Assembly (NCBI GenBank): GCA_905236535.1
Contig: CAJOQN010000055.1
Coordinates: 1-34,481 of the forward strand
Source of the DNA: an uncultured Bacilli bacterium
GTDB taxonomy: Bacteria; Bacillota_I; Bacilli_A; RFN20; CAG-826
Reading direction: 5' to 3'
DNA: 34,481 nucleotides
Below are positions 8,697 through 16,404 of this stretch, one piece after another. The number at the start of each line of letters is the position of its first letter. The stretch's first letter is position 1. Made by a program: the position numbers and the translations under genes. Below the pieces are notes generated by a model. The model saw only the letters and a program-made list of their open reading frames with translations. It was not told the origin of the DNA and did not search any database.

Positions 8697-9842
8697 TTAT
8701 TCCTCCATTCCACCATTGATATAATCATTGGTCATCACAAATGCTTGATAGTCATAAGAAACATTAACACGTTTCATAGTGAAGGCTTCAAGTGGGTCAG
8801 TTTCACCAGTCGCGCTGGCATTCAAATATATGAAATTACAACCCATAATGCGAGTGTCATGATAAATGCCGTGGCCTGTCTTTGTCGTGTACACTAAACG
8901 AATGGCCCCATTGTTGTCTTTGTTATAATAGAAATCAGTGTTGTTCGTGTGGTCATGTCCAACAACAAATGCTTTGGTGGATTTTAATTCTTGAGCTTTT
9001 TCATATAAATCATTAGATTTATAGCCTCTCGCCACCCCGGTGTCAAGCATCGCCCAGGTGGATTTAGGATTATATCCTGCAAAAGTGCTGTTTGGGTGTT
9101 TGGATAGCGTGCCGTCGCTTTCAAGACTCCACGCTTCTTCAAATTCTTCAATTGGAATATGGAAATACGCAATTGAGGGAACGACCTGTCCGGCTTGTGC
9201 TTTGGCCCAATTAACTTGGTTTTCATACCACTTAACTTGATCTTCGTGAATAATGTCGTAATCAAGACGATAATAGTCATTACTATCAAAAATAAATAAT
9301 TGCCATTTCAAATTTGTGCCGTCATAAAGATTGAGGACATAATTTGATTCACCAAAGACATCGTCATCAACTGGATTGATGAGAAGGGAATTTTGGCATT
9401 TTTTAATCTTTTGATCGATATAACGGAATCCATATAAACCATGATAATCGTGATTACCATAGGTAAAGGCAAATGGAATACCTAAAGTATCAATCCAATC
9501 AAAGAAACGATCAACGACACTTTTATCGATAGTTTGAAAAACATCACCATCTAAAATAATAACTTTTGGAGCGTAGGCCTCTAATTCGGTATCGCTTAAT
9601 GCATCAACATCTTTGCCATCTAAAATAGCTTCAGAATAGATGACATGCTTTAAATAATCGCATTCATAAGCCATATCGGAAAGGATGCTGAGATGAATAT
9701 CACTTAAAACACAGACGCGATATTGATCTTCAAATCCTGTTAAATTTTGATGGTATGTCTCTAAAGGATATGACTTCAGAGTGGCGCATGAAGTAAGTGA
9801 AGAAGCAAGCACCATCAATAAGGGAAGATATTTTTTCTTCAT
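8697..9842 (-). CDS. Lipoprotein calcineurin-like metallophosphoesterase
   Basis: The product has 381 residues. A lipoprotein signal peptide ends in LTSC (Cys19), so the enzyme should be anchored on the outer face of the membrane. The metallophosphoesterase motifs come in order: SDIH (Asp48, His50), DGDVFQ (Asp100), GNHD (Asn130, His131), FHIP near 227 and GHDHTN near 294. These residues form the two-metal site of the calcineurin/purple-acid-phosphatase superfamily. The substrate is unknown; secreted members cleave phosphomonoesters, nucleotides or phosphodiesters. GGAGGAG (9851-9857) lies 8 bases before the ATG, and the ATG overlaps the TGA of the ATP-grasp gene by 4 bases. The two proteins are thus made in tandem, although one should act outside and the other in the cytoplasm. 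Confidence 0.9.
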   Translation of the reverse strand: MKKKYLPLLMVLASSLTSCATLKSYPLETYHQNLTGFEDQYRVCVLSDIHLSILSDMAYECDYLKHVIYSEAILDGKDVDALSDTELEAYAPKVIILDGDVFQTIDKSVVDRFFDWIDTLGIPFAFTYGNHDYHGLYGFRYIDQKIKKCQNSLLINPVDDDVFGESNYVLNLYDGTNLKWQLFIFDSNDYYRLDYDIIHEDQVKWYENQVNWAKAQAGQVVPSIAYFHIPIEEFEEAWSLESDGTLSKHPNSTFAGYNPKSTWAMLDTGVARGYKSNDLYEKAQELKSTKAFVVGHDHTNNTDFYYNKDNNGAIRLVYTTKTGHGIYHDTRIMGCNFIYLNASATGETDPLEAFTMKRVNVSYDYQAFVMTNDYINGGMEE

Positions 9843-10717
9843 CCTCTTTTCTCCTCCATAATTTTTTTAATCATCTTTAAATATTCAAAAGCAACATTTT
9901 TGCCTGTTACTTTTTCAAATACATCGAAGAAGGCATTGGAATTAACTTCACAAAGAATTGGACCATCTTTTCCAAAAAGTAAATCAATTCCAGCATACCT
10001 TATATCCATTATTTTAATAATTTTGTTAACAAAATTCACTTGTAATTCATCAAGTTCAATTTTTTTGCCATCAGCAGTCCCATGAAAATTAGAGCGAAAA
10101 TCCTTAGTGTTAAATCTTTCAAAGGCCCCAAAAATTTTATGATCGATGACTAAAACGCGAATGCTTCTTCCATAACTTGAGGAGATATATTCTTGGAATT
10201 CTAAAGGTTCAGTGAAGTTGTTGGCGTAGAAATTTCTTAATTCGTCTTTATTGTTAATTAGATGAACTTCTTGACCTAAAGAACCATACACTCTTTTAGC
10301 CACCAAAGGTAAGCCAATGGTTTCAATAACTTTATCTAAGAATAAATAATTCTCCTCTTTGAGCTCTTTTTGATAGATCAGTGGAGCGGACATTGTTAAA
10401 GGCATTTTAATACCGTTATTTGCTAAAGCGATATAAGTTAAGGTCTTATCATCACAAGTCTTTAAAAAGTTCGCATCATTAAAAAGGACAAAACCTTTCT
10501 TTTCAAGCATTTTGGCAAGATAGATATCTTTATCTAAATAGATGATGAAATCTGTTTGAATGTCGGTGATGATATCTCCGTTTTCAATTCTCGCTAAAGT
10601 TCCATCATTTGTTAAAACAGATAATTCCACATCAAGTTTTGGAGCTTCTTCAAAAAAACGTCGAATTTTATTGACATTAAGTTCGTTGGATTGATTGACA
10701 ATGATAAGGCCTTGCAT
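9839..10717 (-). CDS. RimK-type ATP-grasp ligase
   Basis: I place the start at the ATG at 10717, giving 292 residues beginning MQGLIIVNQSNEL, which resembles the usual N-terminus of this family. An in-frame ATG at 10777 would add 20 residues and overlap the upstream gene by 59 bases, which is less likely. The chosen ATG lies one base after the upstream stop, with no Shine-Dalgarno, so stop-start coupling is probable. ATP-grasp marks are KRVYGSLGQEV (glycine-rich loop), SYGRSIRVLVID, and the metal-binding end YAGIDLLF...CEVNSNAFFDVFE. Such enzymes use ATP to join a carboxylate to an amine, often adding an amino acid to a peptide or cofactor. The substrate is not predictable here. Confidence 0.85.
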   Translation of the reverse strand: MQGLIIVNQSNELNVNKIRRFFEEAPKLDVELSVLTNDGTLARIENGDIITDIQTDFIIYLDKDIYLAKMLEKKGFVLFNDANFLKTCDDKTLTYIALANNGIKMPLTMSAPLIYQKELKEENYLFLDKVIETIGLPLVAKRVYGSLGQEVHLINNKDELRNFYANNFTEPLEFQEYISSSYGRSIRVLVIDHKIFGAFERFNTKDFRSNFHGTADGKKIELDELQVNFVNKIIKIMDIRYAGIDLLFGKDGPILCEVNSNAFFDVFEKVTGKNVAFEYLKMIKKIMEEKRG

Positions 10718-10718
10718 A

Positions 10719-11936
10719 TTAACGGATTGTGCGGTAATCGTTCCTTTGATAATTGTTCCACGAATAATCAAAATCAACGGTAAAAGAATTGTTCACTAAA
10801 GCATTAAAGTTTCCAATAATCGTGTTGTTTTTAGTGGTTTTATGTGGAACATAATATACCATTTTATAAATTGTGATAATAATTGAAGTTAAAGAGATAA
10901 CAATGGTGGTGATATTAAACCAGATAGCTCCTGATAAATCAGCGGTGGCAATTCCTCCTGAACATATAACAGCGATGACAATAATCAAACTGGCAGCGAG
11001 AATTGGAAATCTCGTAAACATATTCGCCGCGACAATGACAGTGATGAGAGCAAAAACATAAATAAGTGAGGAAATTGAAGCAAAAACATAGGCTAATGGC
11101 CCATTGATTAAAGAGCCTTGGTTCGCTCGAATGATAAGTTCCACAATATTAAAGATAAGAGCGAAAAGAGAGACGGAATACGCTAAAGTGTATAATGAGA
11201 ACTTCGTGGAGTTTCCAGGATTAGGAGTGTTATTAAAATCTTTTCTCACCACTTCATTAGCCTTATCACTATACGATGAAAAATCGACATAAGCATGAGC
11301 CACACAGTCAATCCAAACTTTTAAATTATAAAGGATGTTCTTTTCTCTTTGAGAAGAGGCTTCGCTTTCTAATTTTGGTAAATATTTATTGCGAATGGTG
11401 TTCGCATACAAATTATAAAGGTTGAGGGTTTCTTCCTTCGCGCTTAAAGAGGTGATTGATCTCTTCCACTTTCCCCGGCTCTCCCCCGGGATATCAGGGT
11501 AAATGCCCGCGATTTTATTGAATGACTTCTGTGGAATGCGATGATATTTCTTTCTCGCATAGAAATAATAACGAGAGCGTAAATCTTCATCCATTTCTTC
11601 TTTTGAAGCCTCGGTGGGGATTATAGGAAGATGGTAGATAAAGTCCACTTTTGTTTCATCAATTAACGCGAAAAGAGTGGTAAAGAAATAACCATCAAAT
11701 TGTTCGTTCATTTTGCTTGAAGCAAAAGATAATTCGGTAAAATCGTTATTTTTAAGACCCTCTAAAACACTTGAAACATAATTATCATAAGAAAGGGGCT
11801 TATCCTCTAAAACAACATCATTATTTATATGATGTTTTAAAGAAGCGCCACAAACAGGACAAATCTCCACATTGAGAGATTCATCGATGGTAAGTGGTTG
11901 GCCACAACTTTCACAAATTATTTTAATAAGTCCCAT
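10719..11936 (-). CDS. Zinc-ribbon membrane protein of unknown function
   Basis: The 405-residue protein starts with a zinc-ribbon of two Cys pairs (Cys8/Cys11 and Cys26/Cys29, the second in the form CPVCG). A soluble stretch to about residue 240 follows, with no family I recognise; it contains several aromatic and charged segments that look structured. Then come about five closely spaced membrane helices (about 248-367) and a short polar tail with YYVPHK. AAGGA lies 9 bases before the ATG. It is the first gene of the five-gene run to 6811 and lies just downstream of the degV terminator, so it should have its own promoter; TTGCGT and TAAGAT spaced by 16 bases in the gap is a weak candidate. 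The function is unknown. The zinc ribbon could bind nucleic acid or a partner protein at the membrane. Confidence 0.75.
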   Translation of the reverse strand: MGLIKIICESCGQPLTIDESLNVEICPVCGASLKHHINNDVVLEDKPLSYDNYVSSVLEGLKNNDFTELSFASSKMNEQFDGYFFTTLFALIDETKVDFIYHLPIIPTEASKEEMDEDLRSRYYFYARKKYHRIPQKSFNKIAGIYPDIPGESRGKWKRSITSLSAKEETLNLYNLYANTIRNKYLPKLESEASSQREKNILYNLKVWIDCVAHAYVDFSSYSDKANEVVRKDFNNTPNPGNSTKFSLYTLAYSVSLFALIFNIVELIIRANQGSLINGPLAYVFASISSLIYVFALITVIVAANMFTRFPILAASLIIVIAVICSGGIATADLSGAIWFNITTIVISLTSIIITIYKMVYYVPHKTTKNNTIIGNFNALVNNSFTVDFDYSWNNYQRNDYRTIR

Positions 11937-12000
11937 AAAAATTAATCCTTAATTTTATGTGTCTTTATCTTAACATCTCATAATATTTACGCAAGTGTAA

Positions 12001-12030
12001 ATAAAAAAGTTGATGCAAAGCACCAACTTT
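12001..12030 (-). terminator. Rho-independent terminator of degV
   Basis: On the - strand an 11-bp stem with one G-T pair, AAAGTTGGTGC with GCATCAACTTT (12020-12030 with 12006-12016), closes a 3-base loop. It is followed by T-rich sequence. It lies 18 bases after the degV stop. Confidence 0.88.
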
Positions 12031-12047
12031 TGTTATGCCAATTTTGA

Positions 12048-12941
12048 CTATGCGTCTGGACCAACAATGGTAACTTCTTTACCAAAGCAGAAGGTAGCGA
12101 AGACACCTGGGCCACAGGTGATGCCGATGATAGGACCAATCCAGAATTCAACGACTTTAACACCAAGTTCGTTTTCAAGTCTCTCTTTGAGAGCAGCGGC
12201 TTGTTCCTTAGCCATACCTTGTCCGAGATAAACAGTATCACAAGCTTCTTTTTCGATGCTGTCTCTTGTCATTTCAAAGACACGGTTGATAGCATTCTTT
12301 GTGCCTTTGGCTTTTTCAACAGCGTAGTTATGACCAACTCTATCAGAGATGATGATTGGTTTAACACCGAAGATGTTTCCAAAGAAAGCACTGGTACCGG
12401 AGATTCTTCCGGCTTCTTTTAAATATGTAAGAGTGCTGACAGAAGCGGCTTGGTTAAATCTAAGTTTATTGGCTTCAACCCATTCAACGATTTCTTCAAG
12501 ACTCTTGCCTTCTTGTTGAAGTTTAGCAGCGGCTAAAACGATCATACCTTCACCCATACAAGCATTGCAGGAATCGATGCCGATCATTTTGCGATCTTTA
12601 AATTCTTCTCTTAATTCTTGTCCAACGAGATTGAAGACGTTCATGGAACCGGTTAATTTTCCAGAACAGCCGATATAGAGGACATCAATACCTTTTTCAA
12701 AGTACGCTCTGATTTTGGTTTCAAACTCTTCAGCGGGGACTAATGTGGTTTTGCAATGATTCTTTGTATCAGCAACCCAAGCATAGAGTTGTTCTGGACT
12801 ATATTCTTCCCAGTTGAGGTCAGCGTGATGTTGTTCACCAGCGACGACAATGTTCATGCGGAAGTAATCGATATTGTTTTGTTCTCTTAACTCTCTTGGC
12901 AAGTCTGAACATGAATCTGTGAAAATTTGAAATTTAGACAT
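12048..12941 (-). CDS. DegV-family fatty-acid-binding protein
   Basis: The start is set at the ATG at 12941 (297 residues, beginning MSKFQIFTDSCSDLP). An in-frame TTG at 12971 would place the Shine-Dalgarno AAAGGAGA inside the coding region, and it overlaps the -10 element. DegV marks are FTDSCSDLP at the N-terminus, YIGCSGKLTGS in the middle, the IDSCNACMGEGM segment, and AGRISGTSAFFGNIFGVKPII in the C-terminal domain. DegV/FakB proteins hold a fatty acid and present it to the FakA kinase for phospholipid synthesis. No FakA is in this window. The region of the family where DSLCASLG is common reads DSCNACMG here, adding an extra cysteine. The gene stands alone, with a promoter and terminator of its own. 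Confidence 0.93.
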   Translation of the reverse strand: MSKFQIFTDSCSDLPRELREQNNIDYFRMNIVVAGEQHHADLNWEEYSPEQLYAWVADTKNHCKTTLVPAEEFETKIRAYFEKGIDVLYIGCSGKLTGSMNVFNLVGQELREEFKDRKMIGIDSCNACMGEGMIVLAAAKLQQEGKSLEEIVEWVEANKLRFNQAASVSTLTYLKEAGRISGTSAFFGNIFGVKPIIISDRVGHNYAVEKAKGTKNAINRVFEMTRDSIEKEACDTVYLGQGMAKEQAAALKERLENELGVKVVEFWIGPIIGITCGPGVFATFCFGKEVTIVGPDA

Positions 12942-12953
12942 AATTTGGTCTAT

Positions 12954-12961
12954 TCTCCTTT
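12954..12961 (-). promoter_or_regulatory. Ribosome binding site that fixes the degV start
   Basis: AAAGGAGA on the - strand lies 12 bases before the ATG at 12941. Its position rules out the TTG at 12971 as the start. Confidence 0.7.
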
Positions 12962-12969
12962 GCTCAAAC

Positions 12970-13015
12970 AATATATAAAATAACGACTTGAATGTCCACC
13001 TTTTTTTAAAAAAAG
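12970..13015 (-). promoter_or_regulatory. degV promoter with AT-rich upstream element
   Basis: On the - strand TGGACA (12993-12998) and TATATT (12970-12975) are 17 bases apart, each 5 of 6 to the sigma-A consensus. Directly upstream lies a perfect palindrome of seven T and seven A bounded by C and G (13000-13015), in the position of an UP element. The same palindrome could weakly help end transcripts of the preceding gene. Confidence 0.65.
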
Positions 13016-13032
13016 CGATTAAGAATATAGAC

Positions 13033-13542
13033 CTAACCGCGTTTCATTAATTGTTTGATATAAGAAGAACGTTTTAGATGGAATAATTGTGGATTATCCC
13101 CATAAAATCCCCATATTTTTGTGATTTTTTCGTTCCACTCTTGAACGTTTTCCATCCGTTGACGGAGATAATTTGTGGCTCTTAGTAAGGCTATTTGTGG
13201 CTCGCTATTATGGTAGGTAAGATGAACAATAAATTTTGTTTTGCCTCCCTCGAAAGCATAAAAGCGATAATATTTTCCTTGGACTGATTCGCTGAGTTTC
13301 CACCCATAATAGGTAAATCTTCCTCTCGCAATTTCAATATCGAGAGCGTTATACATGCTGACGCAAATATTAACTCCGCTTTCTGAAAGAGTGAATTTAG
13401 CCGCAGACTCTAAAACCGGAAAAATGTCTTTATGATATTGATCTAACATTCGATGAATGAGATTTTTTCCACTTTGAAACAATCTCTCTCTATGAGATGA
13501 ATAATGATATAACTTTACTTTTTTTGTAAGTAAATCTTCCAT
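13033..13542 (-). CDS. Small soluble protein of unknown function
   Basis: I do not recognise this 169-residue protein. It is soluble, basic and rich in Tyr, His and Arg, with no signal peptide and no membrane helix. A Lys/His/Arg-rich N-terminus precedes helical stretches, then a segment with alternating aromatic residues (RFTYYGWKL, KYYRFYAFEGG) that looks like beta strands, and a helical, basic C-terminus. The ATG follows the stop of the upstream lipoprotein directly (TAGATG), so it is translated as the second gene of that unit. No hairpin terminator is visible behind it apart from the A/T palindrome in the degV promoter. The tight coupling is the main clue to its role, which may relate to the lipoprotein. 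Confidence 0.6.
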   Translation of the reverse strand: MEDLLTKKVKLYHYSSHRERLFQSGKNLIHRMLDQYHKDIFPVLESAAKFTLSESGVNICVSMYNALDIEIARGRFTYYGWKLSESVQGKYYRFYAFEGGKTKFIVHLTYHNSEPQIALLRATNYLRQRMENVQEWNEKITKIWGFYGDNPQLFHLKRSSYIKQLMKRG

Positions 13543-14274
13543 CTATTCAGACACATCTTCACTTGTTTGAGAATTTGGATCAACTGGAGGATTGAATTGA
13601 GAATAGTTAACTTTGTAAGTTATATTTTCTTCATTTCCATTTTTTCCAACAACCGAATAATAGCGAGATGGATAACCATTGGTGAAGTCGATGGTGAAAT
13701 GGATGGTTTCACTACCCTCAACATTTGGAGTAGCGTCGGAACGAATGGTAATTTGAGAGCCTTTTGTTGAATATTTATTTTCAACAGTTTTGTATTCTCT
13801 GATGATAGATGAATCTTCAGATTCAGAATTTTCGTTATCATAGCTCATTAATTCTTTAGCTTTGTTAATTGGATTAGCAAACGAATTTTTTATCGTCGCT
13901 AAACCAGCGGTCATATAAGAATCAAATTGTTCCTTAGTGATTTCTCTAAATTCGGGATTACTTGAAAATTCAGTTTTGTTGTAATAATAATATTTTCCAT
14001 CTTGGGTCCAAGTCGAAGTATTTGAGGTAACTGGAACAAGGATTATTAAAGCCCATGTTGTGTGACGGTAATATTCCCCTTCTTTATAATCATATGTCCT
14101 AGTATTGTTTTTGGTATTGATATGAAGTCTCTTTGGGAATGTTTCGTCGTTGTCAAAATTAGCTTCGACAGTCGCGAACTTTTCATTAAATTGCTCGCTA
14201 TTGATTGATTTGACACATCCACTCAATAAAAATGGGAAAGTCATTAACAATAATGCTTTTTGAATATTTTTCAT
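13543..14274 (-). CDS. Lipoprotein of unknown function, paralogue of its neighbour
   Basis: The product has 243 residues. A signal peptide ends in the lipobox LSGC (Cys20), so the protein should be lipid-anchored outside the membrane. The mature part has a DGKYYYYNKTEF strand segment, a helical middle, KYSTKGSQITI, and a Ser/Glu-rich C-terminal tail ending QTSEDVSE. The lipoprotein at 14361 shows the same order of elements, including RDGNYYCSEFS, YHSKGNGHIVAEI and a tail with QTSEVTTSE, so I regard them as diverged paralogues. GAGGA lies 7 bases before the ATG. The gene has its own promoter (14293-14320) and is followed without a gap by the small unknown gene. The function is unknown; there are no enzyme motifs. 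Confidence 0.75.
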   Translation of the reverse strand: MKNIQKALLLMTFPFLLSGCVKSINSEQFNEKFATVEANFDNDETFPKRLHINTKNNTRTYDYKEGEYYRHTTWALIILVPVTSNTSTWTQDGKYYYYNKTEFSSNPEFREITKEQFDSYMTAGLATIKNSFANPINKAKELMSYDNENSESEDSSIIREYKTVENKYSTKGSQITIRSDATPNVEGSETIHFTIDFTNGYPSRYYSVVGKNGNEENITYKVNYSQFNPPVDPNSQTSEDVSE

Positions 14275-14292
14275 ATGTTTATCCTCACTTTT

Positions 14293-14320
14293 ATAATACC
14301 TTTGAATAAAATTTTTGCAA
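14293..14320 (-). promoter_or_regulatory. Promoter of the lipoprotein at 13543
   Basis: On the - strand TTGCAA (14315-14320) and TATTAT (14293-14298) are 16 bases apart. The expected start of transcription is just upstream of the GTGAGGA ribosome site. The TTGCAA/TATTAT pair is the same as in the typA promoter. Confidence 0.65.
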
Positions 14321-14329
14321 CATTATCCT

Positions 14330-14349
14330 AAAAAAGAGGCAAAGCCTCT
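14330..14349 (-). terminator. Rho-independent terminator of the lipoprotein gene at 14361
   Basis: On the - strand AGAGGC/GCCTCT (14344-14349 with 14335-14340) closes a TTT loop and runs into six T (14335-14330). It separates the two lipoprotein genes into different transcripts, since the next promoter starts 10 bases downstream. Confidence 0.85.
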
Positions 14350-14360
14350 ATATTAGCAAT

Positions 14361-15185
14361 TTATTCTGATGTTGTCACTTCAGATGTTTGTTCATCATCT
14401 GGGATATCAAATGGTTCAGGCGCCACAAGATTAAGCGTGTATTTCACGACTAAAGAAGCACTGGTATCGAGTTTATAATCGATAAGCGAATAATCGTTTA
14501 ACAAATATTTGTCATAGAGGAAATATCTCACTTCAGCAAGAGTGCGACGGCTTGTAGAAGTATAACGATTAATCTCTGCAACAATATGCCCATTACCTTT
14601 ACTATGATAACGATCCTTAATAATTTTTGGAGTTTCCATTGTGGAGAATGAAGTGATTAAATCAACTTTTGAAGAAACGTTATCATATTGCTCTAAAAAA
14701 TTAGAGGCATTAGTGTATAAAGTCGAATATTTTTCATTGAATGAGGTGATGGCTTTATCTTTATTTTTGGTTCCAGTTCTTTCAAGCAAAACCTCAGAGG
14801 TTCCATCTTCTTTGGTCGTTAAAGAAAATTCACTGCAATAATAATTCCCATCCCTCATAAAATATTGGTTATTTATTTGAGTGGTGATAACTTGGCTTTC
14901 ACTGCGGCTTTTAGTGTATGAATAATGAGCGACTTTACTCGAGAAAGAAAGTTCAAAAAGTTCCACTTCTTTAATCTCGATATGAGATTCGACATGAGTC
15001 TTCACTAATTCAATATAAAGTTGAGTAAAAGTGTTACCACTTTCCTTAATCGATTGAAGCTTAGATTCAATAAGTTTTAAAGATTGAATAGCTTGAGTGC
15101 GATTAATCAAAGAACCCTTACATCCCACTAAGAGAAGTAAGGCGATTAAAGACATAGGAACAAATTTAAATAACTTTTTATTCAT
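14361..15185 (-). CDS. Lipoprotein of unknown function, second paralogue
   Basis: Three in-frame ATGs compete at the 5' end. The first (15209) abuts the TATAAT at 15201-15206 on its upstream side and cannot be in the transcript. The ATGs at 15191 and 15185 remain; I take 15185, which gives 274 residues starting MNKKLFKF, an ordinary lipoprotein signal ending LLVGC. There is no Shine-Dalgarno, and the leader would be under 10 bases. The mature protein has a long helical N-terminal part (SLKLIESKLQSIKES), mixed strands, and a tail ending QTSEVTTSE. It resembles the neighbouring lipoprotein at 13543 in layout and tail. It should sit on the outer face of the membrane. The function is unknown; no catalytic motif is visible. 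Confidence 0.72.
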   Translation of the reverse strand: MNKKLFKFVPMSLIALLLLVGCKGSLINRTQAIQSLKLIESKLQSIKESGNTFTQLYIELVKTHVESHIEIKEVELFELSFSSKVAHYSYTKSRSESQVITTQINNQYFMRDGNYYCSEFSLTTKEDGTSEVLLERTGTKNKDKAITSFNEKYSTLYTNASNFLEQYDNVSSKVDLITSFSTMETPKIIKDRYHSKGNGHIVAEINRYTSTSRRTLAEVRYFLYDKYLLNDYSLIDYKLDTSASLVVKYTLNLVAPEPFDIPDDEQTSEVTTSE

Positions 15186-15200
15186 AAACATTGTATTTAG

Positions 15201-15206
15201 ATTATA
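15201..15206 (-). promoter_or_regulatory. -10 element of the lipoprotein at 14361
   Basis: An exact TATAAT on the - strand lies 9 bases upstream of the ATG at 15191 and 15 bases upstream of the one at 15185. No convincing -35 is seen. The spacing predicts a leader of zero to nine bases. Confidence 0.5.
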
Positions 15207-15261
15207 CATTGATTTTGATAAAAGTATAAAGAAAAACGATTAACTACTAAAAGAGGCTGTT

Positions 15262-16404
15262 TTATTCAAAACACTTCACACAATAAAAGGCCGAAGTTAA
15301 CGCAAACCTTAAATTGTAACCACCACATGGTCCATCGATATCGAGCATTTCTCCTAAAAGATAGACATTATTTTCAATCGAAGAGGAAAAATCTTTATGG
15401 ATATTCTCTAAAGAAATACCACCTCTGGTCACTTGAGCTTCATCGTAACCATATAATGATTTAACCGTGAATCTTAAATCCTTCAATGTTTTATACAATA
15501 ATTCTTTTTGGCCATTATTATCTAAAGATAATATTTTTAAAACATATTTTGCTAAAGGAATTGGGAGGTAAGAAATAAGAAGAGAATAATTATCGCCTTG
15601 ATAAGAGAGGAAGTCCTCTTTTGAAACACCCTCGATTAGATTCAGCGATAAAATACATTCATCATCTTGAATAAGTCTTGATAAGTTCATCACACAGATA
15701 CCAGAAAGACCATCTTTTTTAAACATTATCTCCCCTTCTTCAACGCCTAAAACTTTATCTTTTTGAAGGAGACTTACCTTTCCCTTACATCTAGCACCAA
15801 AAAGGTCGTGAACGTTTTCTTTAACCTTAATTGGGCAAAGTGCTGGTCTTAATGGAACCATATAGTAACCATGTTTTTGTAAAACGTCAAAGAAAGCGCC
15901 ATCAGAGCCAGTCTTGGGGTAAGATTTGCCCCCAACACCCAAGAATAAATAATCGCATTTAAGGTCTTGTTTATCAGTCTTAACAATTATTCCATTTTTA
16001 GAAGAAGTATAATCTAGGACATTTTCATAGATGATTTGCACGGAATATTTGACTATATTTGCATTTAAAATAGTTAAAACATTTTTGGTGGATTCACTAA
16101 TTGGATATAACCCTTTGTTATCTAAATACTTAGTGTTAATGCCTAATTCTTTAAGTGTTTGTCGATATTCTTCATCATCAATTTTCTCAAATAATGATTT
16201 GACGAACGATGGATTATTGTATTTAGATTCATAACCTCCACTTAAGGGAGCAAGATTGCATTTTCCATTTCCAGTCAACGAAAGCTTGCGGCCAAGCATT
16301 CCACTTTTTTCAATAATAAAAACTTCCATCTCTGGATGTTTCTTTTTTAATAAAATAGCCCCTACTAAAGAGGAGGCACCGCCTCCCACAAAAATAGCTC
16401 TCAT
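15262..16404 (-). CDS. BaiN/HI0933-family FAD-dependent flavoprotein
   Basis: The 380-residue protein begins with the dinucleotide-binding motif GGGASSL (7-13), followed by the family marks KSGMLGRKLSLTGNGKCNLA, GGKSYPKTGSDG and the C-terminal TRGGISLENI...GEMLDIDGPCGGYNLRFA, which closes the FAD site. The family is wide-spread in Firmicutes and named after HI0933; one member, BaiN, is an NAD(P)H-dependent reductase in bile-acid metabolism, but most members have no known substrate. The length is slightly below the usual 400-420. The ATG overlaps the TAA of the upstream deaminase by one base (TAATG), a coupled arrangement. There is no clear terminator behind it. The family is certain; the substrate is open. 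Confidence 0.9.
   Translation of the reverse strand: MRAIFVGGGASSLVGAILLKKKHPEMEVFIIEKSGMLGRKLSLTGNGKCNLAPLSGGYESKYNNPSFVKSLFEKIDDEEYRQTLKELGINTKYLDNKGLYPISESTKNVLTILNANIVKYSVQIIYENVLDYTSSKNGIIVKTDKQDLKCDYLFLGVGGKSYPKTGSDGAFFDVLQKHGYYMVPLRPALCPIKVKENVHDLFGARCKGKVSLLQKDKVLGVEEGEIMFKKDGLSGICVMNLSRLIQDDECILSLNLIEGVSKEDFLSYQGDNYSLLISYLPIPLAKYVLKILSLDNNGQKELLYKTLKDLRFTVKSLYGYDEAQVTRGGISLENIHKDFSSSIENNVYLLGEMLDIDGPCGGYNLRFALTSAFYCVKCFE

Noticed and set aside
10718-10777. Longer N-terminus of the ATP-grasp protein
   Set aside because: It would overlap the upstream gene by 59 bases and adds residues not expected in the family; the ATG at 10717 gives a normal N-terminus.
12969-12971. TTG start for DegV
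   Set aside because: It lies within the -10 region and upstream of the ribosome site; the family N-terminus begins at the ATG at 12941.
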